DNA of 22,821 bases from JAWVYT01 sp046483065 (GCA_046483065.1 JAWODW010000084.1:1-22821); one strand, 5' to 3'; counted from the stretch's first letter, positions 14,347 to 22,457 are shown. A program made the numbers and translations. The notes: generated by a model not told the origin, from the sequence alone.

Positions 14347-15116
14347 ACCGACATCCGGGTCACGAGATACAGGAGGATGCCGGCCGCCACGGCCACATTC
14401 AAGGACTCGACCGTCTCAGCCATGGGCACGGCCACCAGCGAATCCACCCGCGACCGGGTGAAACCGCTCAGGCCACCGCCCTCGTTCCCCACCACCAGCG
14501 CCGTCCGCTCGGACAGCGTCAGTCGGTCCACGGGGCGGCCTGTGGCATCGGCGCCGAGCGTCATGAACCCCAGTTCGGAGAGGTCATCCATGAGCACATC
14601 CGGGTGCGCCTGGACCACGGGTGTCCGGAAGAGGGCGCCCGCTGCCGCGCGCACCGCCTTCGGGTTCCACGGGTCCACCGTCCCCGGGAGGTAGGCCACG
14701 GCCTGGCACCCGAAGGCGGCGGCCGACCGGACCAGCGTGCCCAGATTGCCGGGGTCCTGCACCCCGTCCAGGACCAGCACCGTGGACGGCCCCTCCATCG
14801 GGATCGCGTCCCGCGATGCCCGCGGCGTCTCCGCCACCACCAGCACGCCCTGATTGGACTCCGTATCCGCCAGCTCGTTCAGCTCGCCGACGCCGATTTC
14901 CCGCACCGGGCCGGCCTCCCGGAGACGCGCCGCCAGCCGCTCGCCCCGGGGCGTACCGGTCAACGCCGGCGAAACCACCGAAATGTCTACAGGCAGCCCG
15001 GCATCCAACAGCTCCTCCACCACCCGGACACCCTCGGCCAGGAAGCGACCCTCCGCTTCCCGGTCCTTGCGGCTCCCGAGGGCTCGAATTTGCTTACTCT
15101 CGGAGCGACTCACCAT
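14343..15116 (-). CDS. SpoU/TrmH-family RNA 2'-O-methyltransferase
   Basis: A 257-residue SPOUT methyltransferase. The N-terminal ~90 residues form the substrate-binding domain (RKDREAEGRFLAEGVRVVEELL at the start). The catalytic domain shows motif 1 LDGVQDPGNLGTLVRSA (DPGNLGT at 121-127), motif 2 VGNEGGGLS (211-216) and motif 3 SLNVAVAAGILLY (238-250). It resembles RlmB or TsnR-like 23S rRNA enzymes more than tRNA TrmH, but the target nucleotide cannot be told from sequence. I chose ATG 15116, preceded by GAGAGG at good spacing; a further in-frame ATG at 15233 adds residues unlike the family and reaches into the divergent gene. First gene of a four-gene minus-strand operon. Confidence 0.9.
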   Translation of the reverse strand: MVSRSESKQIRALGSRKDREAEGRFLAEGVRVVEELLDAGLPVDISVVSPALTGTPRGERLAARLREAGPVREIGVGELNELADTESNQGVLVVAETPRASRDAIPMEGPSTVLVLDGVQDPGNLGTLVRSAAAFGCQAVAYLPGTVDPWNPKAVRAAAGALFRTPVVQAHPDVLMDDLSELGFMTLGADATGRPVDRLTLSERTALVVGNEGGGLSGFTRSRVDSLVAVPMAETVESLNVAVAAGILLYLVTRMSV

Positions 15117-15128
15117 CTTCGACCTCTC

Positions 15129-15143
15129 GGCACGGTCCGTGCC
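15129..15143. promoter_or_regulatory. Perfect 15-bp palindrome in the divergent promoter region
   Basis: GGCACGG (15129-15135), T, CCGTGCC (15137-15143) lies in the 74-bp gap between the minus-strand methyltransferase and the plus-strand M48-like gene. It may be a repressor operator or simply GC-rich symmetry; I could not place clear -35/-10 boxes around it. Confidence 0.3.
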
Positions 15144-15190
15144 CTGACAGAAGGGCGGTGACACGCGGTTCTCTGACCTGCGGTGCGCAT

Positions 15191-15808
15191 ATGACTCCCA
15201 TGCTCCGACGTACCCTGACCCTCGGCCTCGCACCCGGCTCGACCGCCCTCGCCGCCCGCGTCTCCACCCAGCAGGAGCTGGGGCTCGGCCGACAGTACGC
15301 CGCCGAAATCAACGAGCAGTTCCCCAGCGTAGAGCCCGCAGCCATCCACGGGTATAGCAACGACCTGGGCAACCGGATCCAGCAGCAGCCCGGGACCCGG
15401 GACATACCGAACACGTTCTACGTCGTCAACGTCGACCAGGTCAACGCATTTGCCATCGCCGGCGGATACGTCTACCTCAACCGGGGGTTCAACGAGCGGT
15501 CCGAGAGCCTGGCCGAGCTCGAGGCCGACTCCGTCGGCGTCCGACGCGTCCGCGATGCGGGGATCGACCCTCACGGCGTCACATCCTTCTTCCAGAAACT
15601 CCTGGATGATCGGGAACGCAGCCCATCGCTCCTCGAGCAGTGGTCCTCCACGCACCCGCTCACCGAAGAGCGCATCCAACGGGTCCGGGCGCTGGCCGAC
15701 GCCCTCCCACCCTTCGAGCCGACCAACGTCGGCGCCGCCGGATACGACGATTTCAAGGCCCGCATCCAGCACCTGCCGTCACCGCCGGAAGAGTTCCGGC
15801 AGCCGTAG
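15191..15808 (+). CDS. M48-like secreted protein lacking the HEXXH zinc motif
   Basis: A 205-residue protein related to M48 peptidases. Residues 1-23 look like a signal peptide (arginines, a hydrophobic LGLAPGSTALAA run). Then come QELGLGRQYAAEI, FYVVNVDQVNAFAIAGGYVYLNRG (77-99) and, directly after SLAEL, EADSVGVRRV (111-120). In intact M48 enzymes about 70 residues with the HEXXH helix lie between the 'NRG' strand and the E-x-D-x-x-G helix; here that block is gone in frame, with a junction near residues 108-111 (about 15512-15523). The remaining C-terminal helices (FFQKLL, THPLTEERI) are intact. Either a pseudo-protease or a recent internal deletion. ATG at 15191 has no strong ribosome site. 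Confidence 0.75.
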   Translation: MTPMLRRTLTLGLAPGSTALAARVSTQQELGLGRQYAAEINEQFPSVEPAAIHGYSNDLGNRIQQQPGTRDIPNTFYVVNVDQVNAFAIAGGYVYLNRGFNERSESLAELEADSVGVRRVRDAGIDPHGVTSFFQKLLDDRERSPSLLEQWSSTHPLTEERIQRVRALADALPPFEPTNVGAAGYDDFKARIQHLPSPPEEFRQP

Positions 15809-15836
15809 CCGACCCCGAACCACGAGACGATACCCC

Positions 15837-16652
15837 ATGCCCATGCCCGTAGCTCTCACCATCGCCGGCAGTGACAGCGGCGGTGGCGCCGGTATCCAGG
15901 CCGACCTCAAGACCTTCCACGCGTTCGGCGTGTTCGGCACCAGCGCCCTGACCGCCATCACGGCGCAGGACACGTTGGGCGTCCACGGGGTGCATGCCAT
16001 CCCGGTGGACATGGTCAGGCGCCAGATCCGGGTGGTGGCCGAGGACCTGGCGCCGGCAGCGTGCAAGACCGGGATGCTGGCCACGGCGGAGCTGGTGGAG
16101 ACGGTGGCCGACGCCATCCGCGCGCTGGGCCTGGCAAACTTCGTCCTGGACCCGGTGATGGTGGCCACGAGCGGCGATCGGCTCCTGGACCGGGACGCGG
16201 AAGCTGCGGTCACGGAGTCGCTGCTTCCGCTGGCCACGGTGGTGACCCCGAACCTGGACGAGGCCCGGATCCTGGCCGGCCGTGAGATCCGGGGCGTGGA
16301 CGACATGCGCGCGGCGGCGGAGCTGCTGGTCGAGCGGGGTGCGCGGGCGGCACTGGTAAAGGGCGGGCACCTGGCGGGCGATACGGTGGTGGACGTGCTG
16401 GTGGACGAGGCCGGCACCGAGCGCTGGCATCACGCCAAGTTCGAGACCACGAGCACCCACGGAACGGGGTGCACGCTGTCTTCGGCCATTGCCGCGGGGC
16501 TGGCCCACGGCCGTCCGCTCCGGGACGCCGTGGCCGACGCTCTGGACTTCGCCCATCGTGCCATCGCCGAGGCCCCTGGTCTCGGGGCGGGCCACGGCCC
16601 GCTGAACCATTTCGTGCCGGCCCGTCCGGGGCTCGCCGATCACCGGCGCTAA
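15837..16652 (+). CDS. thiD: Hydroxymethylpyrimidine/phosphomethylpyrimidine kinase
   Basis: A 271-residue ribokinase-fold kinase that phosphorylates HMP and HMP-P in thiamine biosynthesis. The N-terminal TIAGSDSGGGAGIQADLKTF (8-27) is the substrate-binding signature, QDT and KTGML (77-81) follow, and the anion hole THGTGCTLSSAI (207-218) carries the expected GTGC. Length is typical for stand-alone ThiD. Start: ATG at 15837 (a second ATG two codons later at 15843 is equally possible); 28 bp after the M48-like gene, so possibly co-transcribed. Its stop overlaps the convergent XapX gene by four bases. Confidence 0.95.
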   Translation: MPMPVALTIAGSDSGGGAGIQADLKTFHAFGVFGTSALTAITAQDTLGVHGVHAIPVDMVRRQIRVVAEDLAPAACKTGMLATAELVETVADAIRALGLANFVLDPVMVATSGDRLLDRDAEAAVTESLLPLATVVTPNLDEARILAGREIRGVDDMRAAAELLVERGARAALVKGGHLAGDTVVDVLVDEAGTERWHHAKFETTSTHGTGCTLSSAIAAGLAHGRPLRDAVADALDFAHRAIAEAPGLGAGHGPLNHFVPARPGLADHRR

Positions 16653-16828
16653 CGTGTCAGGAACCAGTTCATGAGCAGGTACCCGCCGGTGAGCCCGAGG
16701 ACCATCAGGGCTCCGTAGATGGTCGGCGGGGCCGGGACCGGCAGCTTCAGAAATCGGACCAGCGCGCCGATCCCGAGCGCCACCAGAATCCCCGCCCACT
16801 GCGGTACGGCCAGCGCCTCCTCACCCAT
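16649..16828 (-). CDS. XapX / DUF1427-family small membrane protein
   Basis: A 59-residue protein with two membrane helices (about 11-27 and 37-56) joined by the LPVPAPPTIYG motif, the signature of the XapX/DUF1427 family (VPAPP..xG). Function is not established for the family. ATG at 16828 lies two bases after the binding-protein stop codon, so translation is likely coupled. Its TAG stop overlaps thiD's TAA on the other strand by four bases, which gives convergent mRNAs with overlapping ends. Confidence 0.8.
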   Translation of the reverse strand: MGEEALAVPQWAGILVALGIGALVRFLKLPVPAPPTIYGALMVLGLTGGYLLMNWFLTR

Positions 16829-16830
16829 GG

Positions 16831-18468
16831 TCAGCCTCCATTGTTCTGCTGCGGTACCCCGTCGGCATCGGTGGGCTCGGTCTCGACCCACCAGTCGGTC
16901 ACGTTGACGAGGACACCGCGGATGTCCGTTTCCAGCGCCCGGACCCGCTCGCGGGCCAGGAACGCGTCGGTCCGATAGTAGAGCAGCGTCCAGGGCTGCT
17001 CCTCGAGCAGGATCCTCTGGATCCGATGCCACAGGGGGATCGAGCGCTCCCGATCCCGCTCCGCCGTAGCCCGATCGAGCAGGGAGTCCACCTCGGGGTT
17101 CGCATACGACGAGAACTGGTACGGCCCACCCAGGGCGTCGGAGTGGAAGAGGTCACGGAGGTCCAGCCGGAAATCGGCGGCCCAGCCCAGAAGGGCCGCG
17201 TCGAACTGCCGGTCGGGCGAGGTCACGTCGGCGAACAACGTGGTGAGCTCGGTGGGACGCGTCGTTACATCCACGCCCACCGCGGCCAGATCGGCCCGGA
17301 CGGCCTCCGCCACATCCCGGTTGAAATCAGTCCCTGCGAAGAACCTGATCTCGATGTCGAAGTCGCTGCCATCGCCCCGTTCCAGGATCCCGTCACCGTC
17401 CGTGTCCCGGACCCCGGCCGCCTCGAGGAGCGCCCGGGCCGAGTCGGGGTCGAAGGGGAGCGGCTCCAGCTCCTCCGCCCACGCCCAGTGGAAGGGCGCG
17501 ACGGGGGTCACGCCCGGTTCCCCGAGGCCGTCGCGGAGCGCCATGAGGATCTCTTCGCGGTCAATGGCCAGCGCCAGCGCCCGGCGGACCCGGGCGTCGT
17601 CCAGCGGCGGCCGGCGGCCGTTCCAGGCGATGAAGCTGAACTGTCGCGACGGCTTCAGCACCGCCCGAAGCCCCTCCCGCTCCGCTGCGGCTTGCACCGA
17701 TGCCGGTCGCGGCTGCAGCGCCAGGTCCACTTCACCCACCCGGATCTCCGCGATCTGCGCCGAATTATCCGGGATCACGCGCCAGACCAAACGGGCCAGG
17801 TTGGGCGGGCCGCCGAGGCCGTCAGGGTAGTCGGGGTTCGCCTCGAACACCCATCGATCGCCGGCTCGACGGCTCACGAACCGGAACGGTCCGTTGCCCA
17901 TCGGGGCCGTGTTGAACGACGTCTGCCGGAGCTGCGCCGGGGGTACCGTGTCCAGGACGTGCTCCGGGACTACCGGCGTGAACGGCCAGCCGCCCAGCGG
18001 CTCGGCGTGGGGCTCGAGGTCGAAGCGGACGGTGTAGGAGTCCACCACCGTCCCACCGGTCCAGTGAGCGAAGTAGTCGGCATTCGGGAACGCCGTGGCC
18101 GGGTCTTTGGCCCGCTCGAAGGTGAAAAGCACGTCGTGGGCCGTGGTGGGCCGGCCGTCGTGCCACGCCACGTCCCGCCGCAGGTGGAAGACCACCGCCG
18201 TGTCCCCCTCCATCTGCCACGACTCGGCCAGCGCCGGCTGGTACGTGAGATCCGGGGCGTACCGGATCAAGGGTGTGAAGAGGACGTAGCGGAGCAGCTC
18301 GTTGGTCCACGCGTCCACGGAGACCAGTGGGTTGGCGAAATCCAGGTCGCTGCCGGCACCGATGACCGCGGTCCCGCCCTGGCGCGGGGCCGCCTCACCG
18401 CACCCCAGGATGGTGAAGGTCAGGGCGCACGCCAGCATCCGGACGCATCGAGGTCCGCTCATGGTCAC
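16831..18468 (-). CDS. Peptide/nickel-type ABC transporter substrate-binding lipoprotein (SBP_bac_5)
   Basis: A 545-residue extracytoplasmic binding protein of the DppA/OppA class. The N-terminus is a lipoprotein signal with lipobox ILGC (C23). Family landmarks include QPALAESWQ, FHLRRDVAWHDGRPTTAHDVLFTFERAKDP near 95-120, MGNGPFRF and VRRALALAIDRE; a Ca-loop-like DTDGDGILERGDG lies mid C-lobe. It would deliver oligopeptides or similar ligands to a permease, but no permease or ATPase gene is nearby, so it is an orphan here. The start is GTG 18468 or ATG 18462; neither has a clear ribosome site. Upstream is an 89-bp gap after the M48 gene, and XapX follows after 2 bp. Confidence 0.92.
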   Translation of the reverse strand: MTMSGPRCVRMLACALTFTILGCGEAAPRQGGTAVIGAGSDLDFANPLVSVDAWTNELLRYVLFTPLIRYAPDLTYQPALAESWQMEGDTAVVFHLRRDVAWHDGRPTTAHDVLFTFERAKDPATAFPNADYFAHWTGGTVVDSYTVRFDLEPHAEPLGGWPFTPVVPEHVLDTVPPAQLRQTSFNTAPMGNGPFRFVSRRAGDRWVFEANPDYPDGLGGPPNLARLVWRVIPDNSAQIAEIRVGEVDLALQPRPASVQAAAEREGLRAVLKPSRQFSFIAWNGRRPPLDDARVRRALALAIDREEILMALRDGLGEPGVTPVAPFHWAWAEELEPLPFDPDSARALLEAAGVRDTDGDGILERGDGSDFDIEIRFFAGTDFNRDVAEAVRADLAAVGVDVTTRPTELTTLFADVTSPDRQFDAALLGWAADFRLDLRDLFHSDALGGPYQFSSYANPEVDSLLDRATAERDRERSIPLWHRIQRILLEEQPWTLLYYRTDAFLARERVRALETDIRGVLVNVTDWWVETEPTDADGVPQQNNGG

Positions 18469-18507
18469 GGGGGTTCGTGGATCGGTTCTGGAACGCTGTG
18501 AATGTGG

Positions 18508-18544
18508 GGGTCCGACCCATCCGCGAGCAAGCGGGGCCGGACCC
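18508..18544 (-). terminator. Nested hairpin between the M48 protease and binding-protein genes
   Basis: GGGTCCG (18508-18514) pairs with CGGACCC (18538-18544), and inside it CCGC (18521-18524) pairs with GCGG (18531-18534). It lies just after the minus-strand M48 stop and before the binding-protein gene. There is no U-tract, so it may be a weak terminator or an mRNA processing stem. Confidence 0.3.
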
Positions 18545-18557
18545 GAGCCTCACTCCG

Positions 18558-19439
18558 CTACGATCCGCCCACGTAGCGGCGGAACCGGTCGGCCACCGCC
18601 CGCCCCTCCTGCGGGTCGATCCCCGCGGTCTCCAACTGGGCCCGCAGCACCTCCAGCCGCTCGGCGGTGGACGGGTGTGTAGCCAGCCACTCCTGCATCC
18701 CCTCCGATGGCTCGCCTTCCACCTCCTCGGCCGCCACCAGACTCTCCAGGAACTGGACGAGGCCGGCCGCCTGGTAGCCGGTGGCCACGGCGTAGAGGAC
18801 CCCGATGGAGTCGGACTCCATCTCGTCCTCCCGGCTCAACCCCATGAAGAGCATGCTCCCTCCGAGCTCGGCGATCTGGTCCAGGATCGCACCATCGAGC
18901 TGGCTCTCCTCCTGGACCGAGCTCATCAGCGAGGATCGACGGATCTCGTCGAGGACGTGCTTCTGGTCCACGTGGGCCACCTCGTGGGCCAGCACCCCCG
19001 CCAGCGCCGCCTCCGTCTCCATGAGCTCCAGCGCGCCCCGGGTCACGAAGATGTAGCCACCGGGCGCAGCGAACGCGTTCACGTCCTCCGTGTCCAGCAC
19101 GCCGAACCGGAAGGGTACCTCACCGTACCGGATCGACTGCTGCGCCACCGCCTGACCCACCAAGTTCACGTACCGGAGCAGCTCCCGGTCCTCGACCAGC
19201 GGATAGCGACCTGCCACGGTGGCGGCGATGCCGAACCCGATCTCCCCCTCCTTCTCCGGCCCGATGGGCAGCGCTGATGCGCCGATGTTCATGAGCCCCT
19301 CGGCACCGATATTCTGGAGCTGCGCACAGCCGGCCAGGACCGCCACGACGGCCACGGCCAGGATCCCGCGCCCGAGCGCGCCGCGCCCCGTCCAGGGCTG
19401 CCTCGATCCGGCTCGGCCGTCCACGCGTAGATGCCTCAT
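18558..19439 (-). CDS. M48-family zinc metalloprotease, lipoprotein
   Basis: A 293-residue lipoprotein: a basic N-terminus, hydrophobic AVAVVAVLAGC and lipobox cysteine C38. The peptidase domain has AFAAPGGYIFVTRGAL (122-137), the zinc site AHEVAH (H152, E153, H156), and the third ligand E208 in DEMESDSIGV. The last ~50 residues include THPSTAERL and a helical tail. It resembles YcaL/LoiP-like envelope proteases that remove misfolded outer-membrane proteins; the target is unknown. ATG at 19439 overlaps the cyclase stop (ATGA), so expression is tied to the cyclase gene. Unlike the homolog at 15191-15808, this copy keeps all metal ligands. Confidence 0.92.
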   Translation of the reverse strand: MRHLRVDGRAGSRQPWTGRGALGRGILAVAVVAVLAGCAQLQNIGAEGLMNIGASALPIGPEKEGEIGFGIAATVAGRYPLVEDRELLRYVNLVGQAVAQQSIRYGEVPFRFGVLDTEDVNAFAAPGGYIFVTRGALELMETEAALAGVLAHEVAHVDQKHVLDEIRRSSLMSSVQEESQLDGAILDQIAELGGSMLFMGLSREDEMESDSIGVLYAVATGYQAAGLVQFLESLVAAEEVEGEPSEGMQEWLATHPSTAERLEVLRAQLETAGIDPQEGRAVADRFRRYVGGS

Positions 19440-22288
19440 ACCCCCTCCTCCTGCCGCGGCGTCTCCAACGGGACCGGCGTGATCCCCGCGTCCCGGAGGA
19501 ACTGGTCCAGATCGACGACCCCGATGACCACCTCCTGCATCCGCATAATCGCCGCCGTGTCGGGCATGACCTCGATCTCGCCGTCCGCCGTCTGGACCTT
19601 GGCCACGCCCCGGGCGCCCGCGCTGGCCACGACCTCCTGGTCGCGCTCACCGCCGATGGCGTTGACCCCCAGGCGAGCCACACTCCGACCCAGCCGGCCC
19701 ATGGTGCTCGTGCTCAGGAGGCCATCGCTGAACTCGGCCCGGGCCGCCGGTCGACGGATGACCACGTATTGCAGCTCACCGTCCTCGGCGACCTCCGTGA
19801 ACCGGACCGGGCCCGGCGGCGAGGGCCGGCCGCCCTCCACATGGGCCATGATGGTCCGGACCAGAGGGTCGTCGGCCGCCCGGTGCTCTTCCAGTGCCGT
19901 GGACCCGAGCTCCGTCAGGACCACCGCCCGGTCGCCCTCCACGATCAGGACCAGCGGCGGCGCCACCGAGTCGGGGCTGGCCACATCCCGGAACTCCGCC
20001 CGCCAGCGCGGCGCGATGGCGTAGACGTCCACCTTGGAGACCAGCGCCAGCGACGCCGTGTTGACATCGGTGGTCGCCTCCTCCACCAGCGTGCCGTTCC
20101 GCCACTCGCCGGGGCGGTAGACCCAGTCGGTCCAGCGGGCCTTCTCGCTGTCCTGTGCCGCGGCCGGCGACGTCGAGAGCGCCGCCAGCGCGGCCAGGAG
20201 CACCGTCGTCGCGAGGCTCGACGCCTGGCCGGTCGGACGGGAGCCTGCCTCCGGGCGGCCGGCCTTCCGGCCCTGCAGCTCAAAAATCTGCACTGCCTTA
20301 TCCTTCCCTTTGACCTTCACTTCATCGATGGGTCTGAGCTCATATGTGTCCTCCGGCAGCTCTCGCTTGGTCCCCTCGCTCACGATGATGCTGCTGCCGT
20401 ACTCCTTGTTCAGCCCCTCCAGCCTGGAGGCCAGGTTCACCGTGTCGCCGATGGCCGTGTAGTCCAGCTTCCGTTCCAGCGACCCGATGTTCCCTACAAT
20501 CGCCTCGCCCGTGTTGATCCCGATCCCGATGGCGAGCTGGGCCGGCGCGTCGGTGTCCTTCCACCGCTGATTCAGCGTTTCCAGCTCCTCGAGCATGTCC
20601 AGGGCGGCCTCCACGGCGCGGACGGGATGATCGTCCATGCGGACGGGGGCGTTCCAGAACGCCATGACGGCGTCCCCGATGAACTTGTCCAGCGTGCCGC
20701 CGTAGCGGAAGACCACCTCGGCCATCCTGTCGAGGTAATCGTTGAGCATCTCGATGACCGTCTCCGGATCCAACCTCTCCGACAGACTCGTGAAGCCCCG
20801 GATATCGCTGAAGAGGAGCGTGACCGGGATCCGTTCCCCGCCCAGCTTCACATTCTCGTAGTCGTCCGCCAGCTGACTCACGTACTCGGGGCTCACGTAC
20901 CGGCTGAACAGGTCCCGGACGCGATCCTTCTCCCGGCCCTCCGTCAGGTAGTTGCCCACGTACGCGCCGGCAAAGGCGAGGGCGCCGCCGAACAGCGGCG
21001 CGGCCATGTCGAGCCACACCCCGCCGGCCAGCGCCCAGGTGGACGCGCCTCCGGCCGCGAGCAGGACCGCCGCCGTACCCAGGACGCCCACCCACGCCGA
21101 CTCGAAGACCACCGCCAGCATCGTGGCCAGGAGCACGGTGAGCGCCAGCAGACCCACGTTGGCCGGCCAGCCGGCGCGCCGGATGAAGTCGCCGTTCAGG
21201 AGGTTGTCCAGGAGCGCGGCGTGGATCATGACGCCCGGATCGTGGGGCGCCAGGGGCGTGGCCCGGGCCTCGAACGCGCCGGCGGCCGTGGCGGCAATGA
21301 ACACCACCTTGCCGTCGAAGGTGTCGGCCGGGACCGGGGGCGAATGGCCGGTGAAGACGGCCTTCCAGCTGTTCAGGATCGAGTAAGCCGGGAAGGTCTC
21401 GTAGGTCTCCCGGCCCTCTCTCAGGTACGGCCCGTGCCAGTCGATGATGACCCGGCCGTCTTCCAGGACGGGGATCCTGTGGTCGCCGAACCGGAGGTCG
21501 CCAGCCTCCCAGCGGGGCTCACCGCCGTACCGCTCCGGCTCCAGGAGCCGCGCCGCCGCCATGGCCAGCGACGGATACAGGGCACCCCGGTGCTCCACCA
21601 GGAGCGGTTGGGCCCGGGTCACACCGTCGGGGCCGGGCGTCCAGTTGACCACCCCGAGGCCCGCCGCCGTCCCGCCGAACAGGGGGTAGGGCGCCTCGGC
21701 GTACGGGAAGTCGGGGAGCACCGACCCGGGGAAGCCCTCTCCCACCCTCCCGACGGCGCTCTCCTCCACGTACCGCCGTGCCTCGGCCCGAAGCCCCGTG
21801 GTGTCCTCGGACAGCAGCGTCTGCTCCCACTCCTCCGCCGCCGCCGAATCGCCGGGGGTCACGGTGAACGCGATGACGGCGTTCCCCGCCCGGACCATGT
21901 CCTCGGCCAGGATCGTGTCACCCTCGGCATACCGGTCGGGCTCGGGGAACTGGATGTCGAACACCACGGCGCGTGCGCCTCCCACCGCCGCGTACCGCAG
22001 CAGGTACCCCAACGGCTCCCGGGGCCACGGCCAGCGGCCGTACTCGTCGCCGTAGACATCCAGGCTGTTCTCGTCGATGGTGATGATCACGATGGAGCTG
22101 TCGGCCTCCGCCGGGTCCGCCAGCCACCCCGCCCTTAAGTCGTAGCTCTTCGCTTCCGCCACCTCCATGGCCGTGGTGGCCCGGAGGAGGAGGGTGAGGG
22201 CGATGGCGAGGGCAGACACGCCGAGACCCAGAAGGAGCCGTCTACGGACCCGTGGGTTCAACCAACCATCACTGGATTCGGAGGGCAT
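19436..22288 (-). CDS. CHASE2-adenylate cyclase with an extra C-terminal extracytoplasmic domain
   Basis: A 950-residue protein. TM1 (about 17-36) leads to an extracytoplasmic CHASE2 sensor (about 45-365), then three membrane helices (about 376-396, 399-421, 427-446) and a class III cyclase domain (about 485-670). The metal aspartates are D495 (FSDIRGFT) and D539 (KFIGDAVMAFW); K535 and D609 (KLDYTAIGD) are the adenine-selecting pair, and N618 and R622 (VNLASR) the transition-state residues, so it should make cAMP. After FELQGRK (~674) an unusual tail begins: a hydrophobic, signal-peptide-like LATTVLLAALAALSTSPAAAQ (693-712), then about 238 residues of unrecognised, probably extracytoplasmic sequence. 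ATG 22288 has GGAG five bases upstream. Translationally coupled to the M48 lipoprotein gene. Confidence 0.9.
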   Translation of the reverse strand: MPSESSDGWLNPRVRRRLLLGLGVSALAIALTLLLRATTAMEVAEAKSYDLRAGWLADPAEADSSIVIITIDENSLDVYGDEYGRWPWPREPLGYLLRYAAVGGARAVVFDIQFPEPDRYAEGDTILAEDMVRAGNAVIAFTVTPGDSAAAEEWEQTLLSEDTTGLRAEARRYVEESAVGRVGEGFPGSVLPDFPYAEAPYPLFGGTAAGLGVVNWTPGPDGVTRAQPLLVEHRGALYPSLAMAAARLLEPERYGGEPRWEAGDLRFGDHRIPVLEDGRVIIDWHGPYLREGRETYETFPAYSILNSWKAVFTGHSPPVPADTFDGKVVFIAATAAGAFEARATPLAPHDPGVMIHAALLDNLLNGDFIRRAGWPANVGLLALTVLLATMLAVVFESAWVGVLGTAAVLLAAGGASTWALAGGVWLDMAAPLFGGALAFAGAYVGNYLTEGREKDRVRDLFSRYVSPEYVSQLADDYENVKLGGERIPVTLLFSDIRGFTSLSERLDPETVIEMLNDYLDRMAEVVFRYGGTLDKFIGDAVMAFWNAPVRMDDHPVRAVEAALDMLEELETLNQRWKDTDAPAQLAIGIGINTGEAIVGNIGSLERKLDYTAIGDTVNLASRLEGLNKEYGSSIIVSEGTKRELPEDTYELRPIDEVKVKGKDKAVQIFELQGRKAGRPEAGSRPTGQASSLATTVLLAALAALSTSPAAAQDSEKARWTDWVYRPGEWRNGTLVEEATTDVNTASLALVSKVDVYAIAPRWRAEFRDVASPDSVAPPLVLIVEGDRAVVLTELGSTALEEHRAADDPLVRTIMAHVEGGRPSPPGPVRFTEVAEDGELQYVVIRRPAARAEFSDGLLSTSTMGRLGRSVARLGVNAIGGERDQEVVASAGARGVAKVQTADGEIEVMPDTAAIMRMQEVVIGVVDLDQFLRDAGITPVPLETPRQEEGV

Positions 22289-22457
22289 GAATGCTCCGGC
22301 TCAGGGTGCTTTTCGGGGGAGGGCGCAGCGAGGGATCAAGATCGGGGCGCCGGCGTCGGGCCGCAATGGTGCAGGTGGCACACCACCGGGACCAACCCGC
22401 TCCGTGAACCAACCCGCTCCCCCTTTCTCCGGTCGCTTGAGGGTTTGACGTCAAGAA
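22289..22457. other. Upstream region of the cyclase gene
   Basis: Non-coding. It contains the cyclase ribosome site (GGAG near 22295) and a 13-bp direct repeat, which on the minus strand reads GGAGCGGGTTGGT twice (22391-22403 and 22408-22420, 17 bp period). I could not place convincing -35/-10 boxes, although the region must hold the promoter of the cyclase-protease operon. Confidence 0.5.
22391..22420. repeat. Two 13-bp direct repeats upstream of the cyclase
   Basis: ACCAACCCGCTCC occurs at 22391-22403 and again, identical, at 22408-22420 with a 4-bp gap. Centre spacing of 17 bp is between one and two helical turns. It may be a tandem regulator site about 100 bp upstream of the cyclase start codon, or a chance duplication. 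Confidence 0.6.

Noticed and set aside
14621..15190. N-terminal extension of the M48-like gene's frame
   Set aside because: This part is Pro/Arg-rich shadow of the SpoU methyltransferase; the protein-like sequence begins with the signal peptide at 15191.
19436..20150. FecR-like domain in the cyclase tail
   Set aside because: FecR proteins often accompany CHASE2 cyclases, but I could not find a FecR motif in the tail, so it is left unnamed.
19769..22138. Plus-strand open frame of 789 codons opposite the cyclase
   Set aside because: Antisense shadow of the CHASE2-cyclase gene; no motifs, ribosome site or plausible composition.
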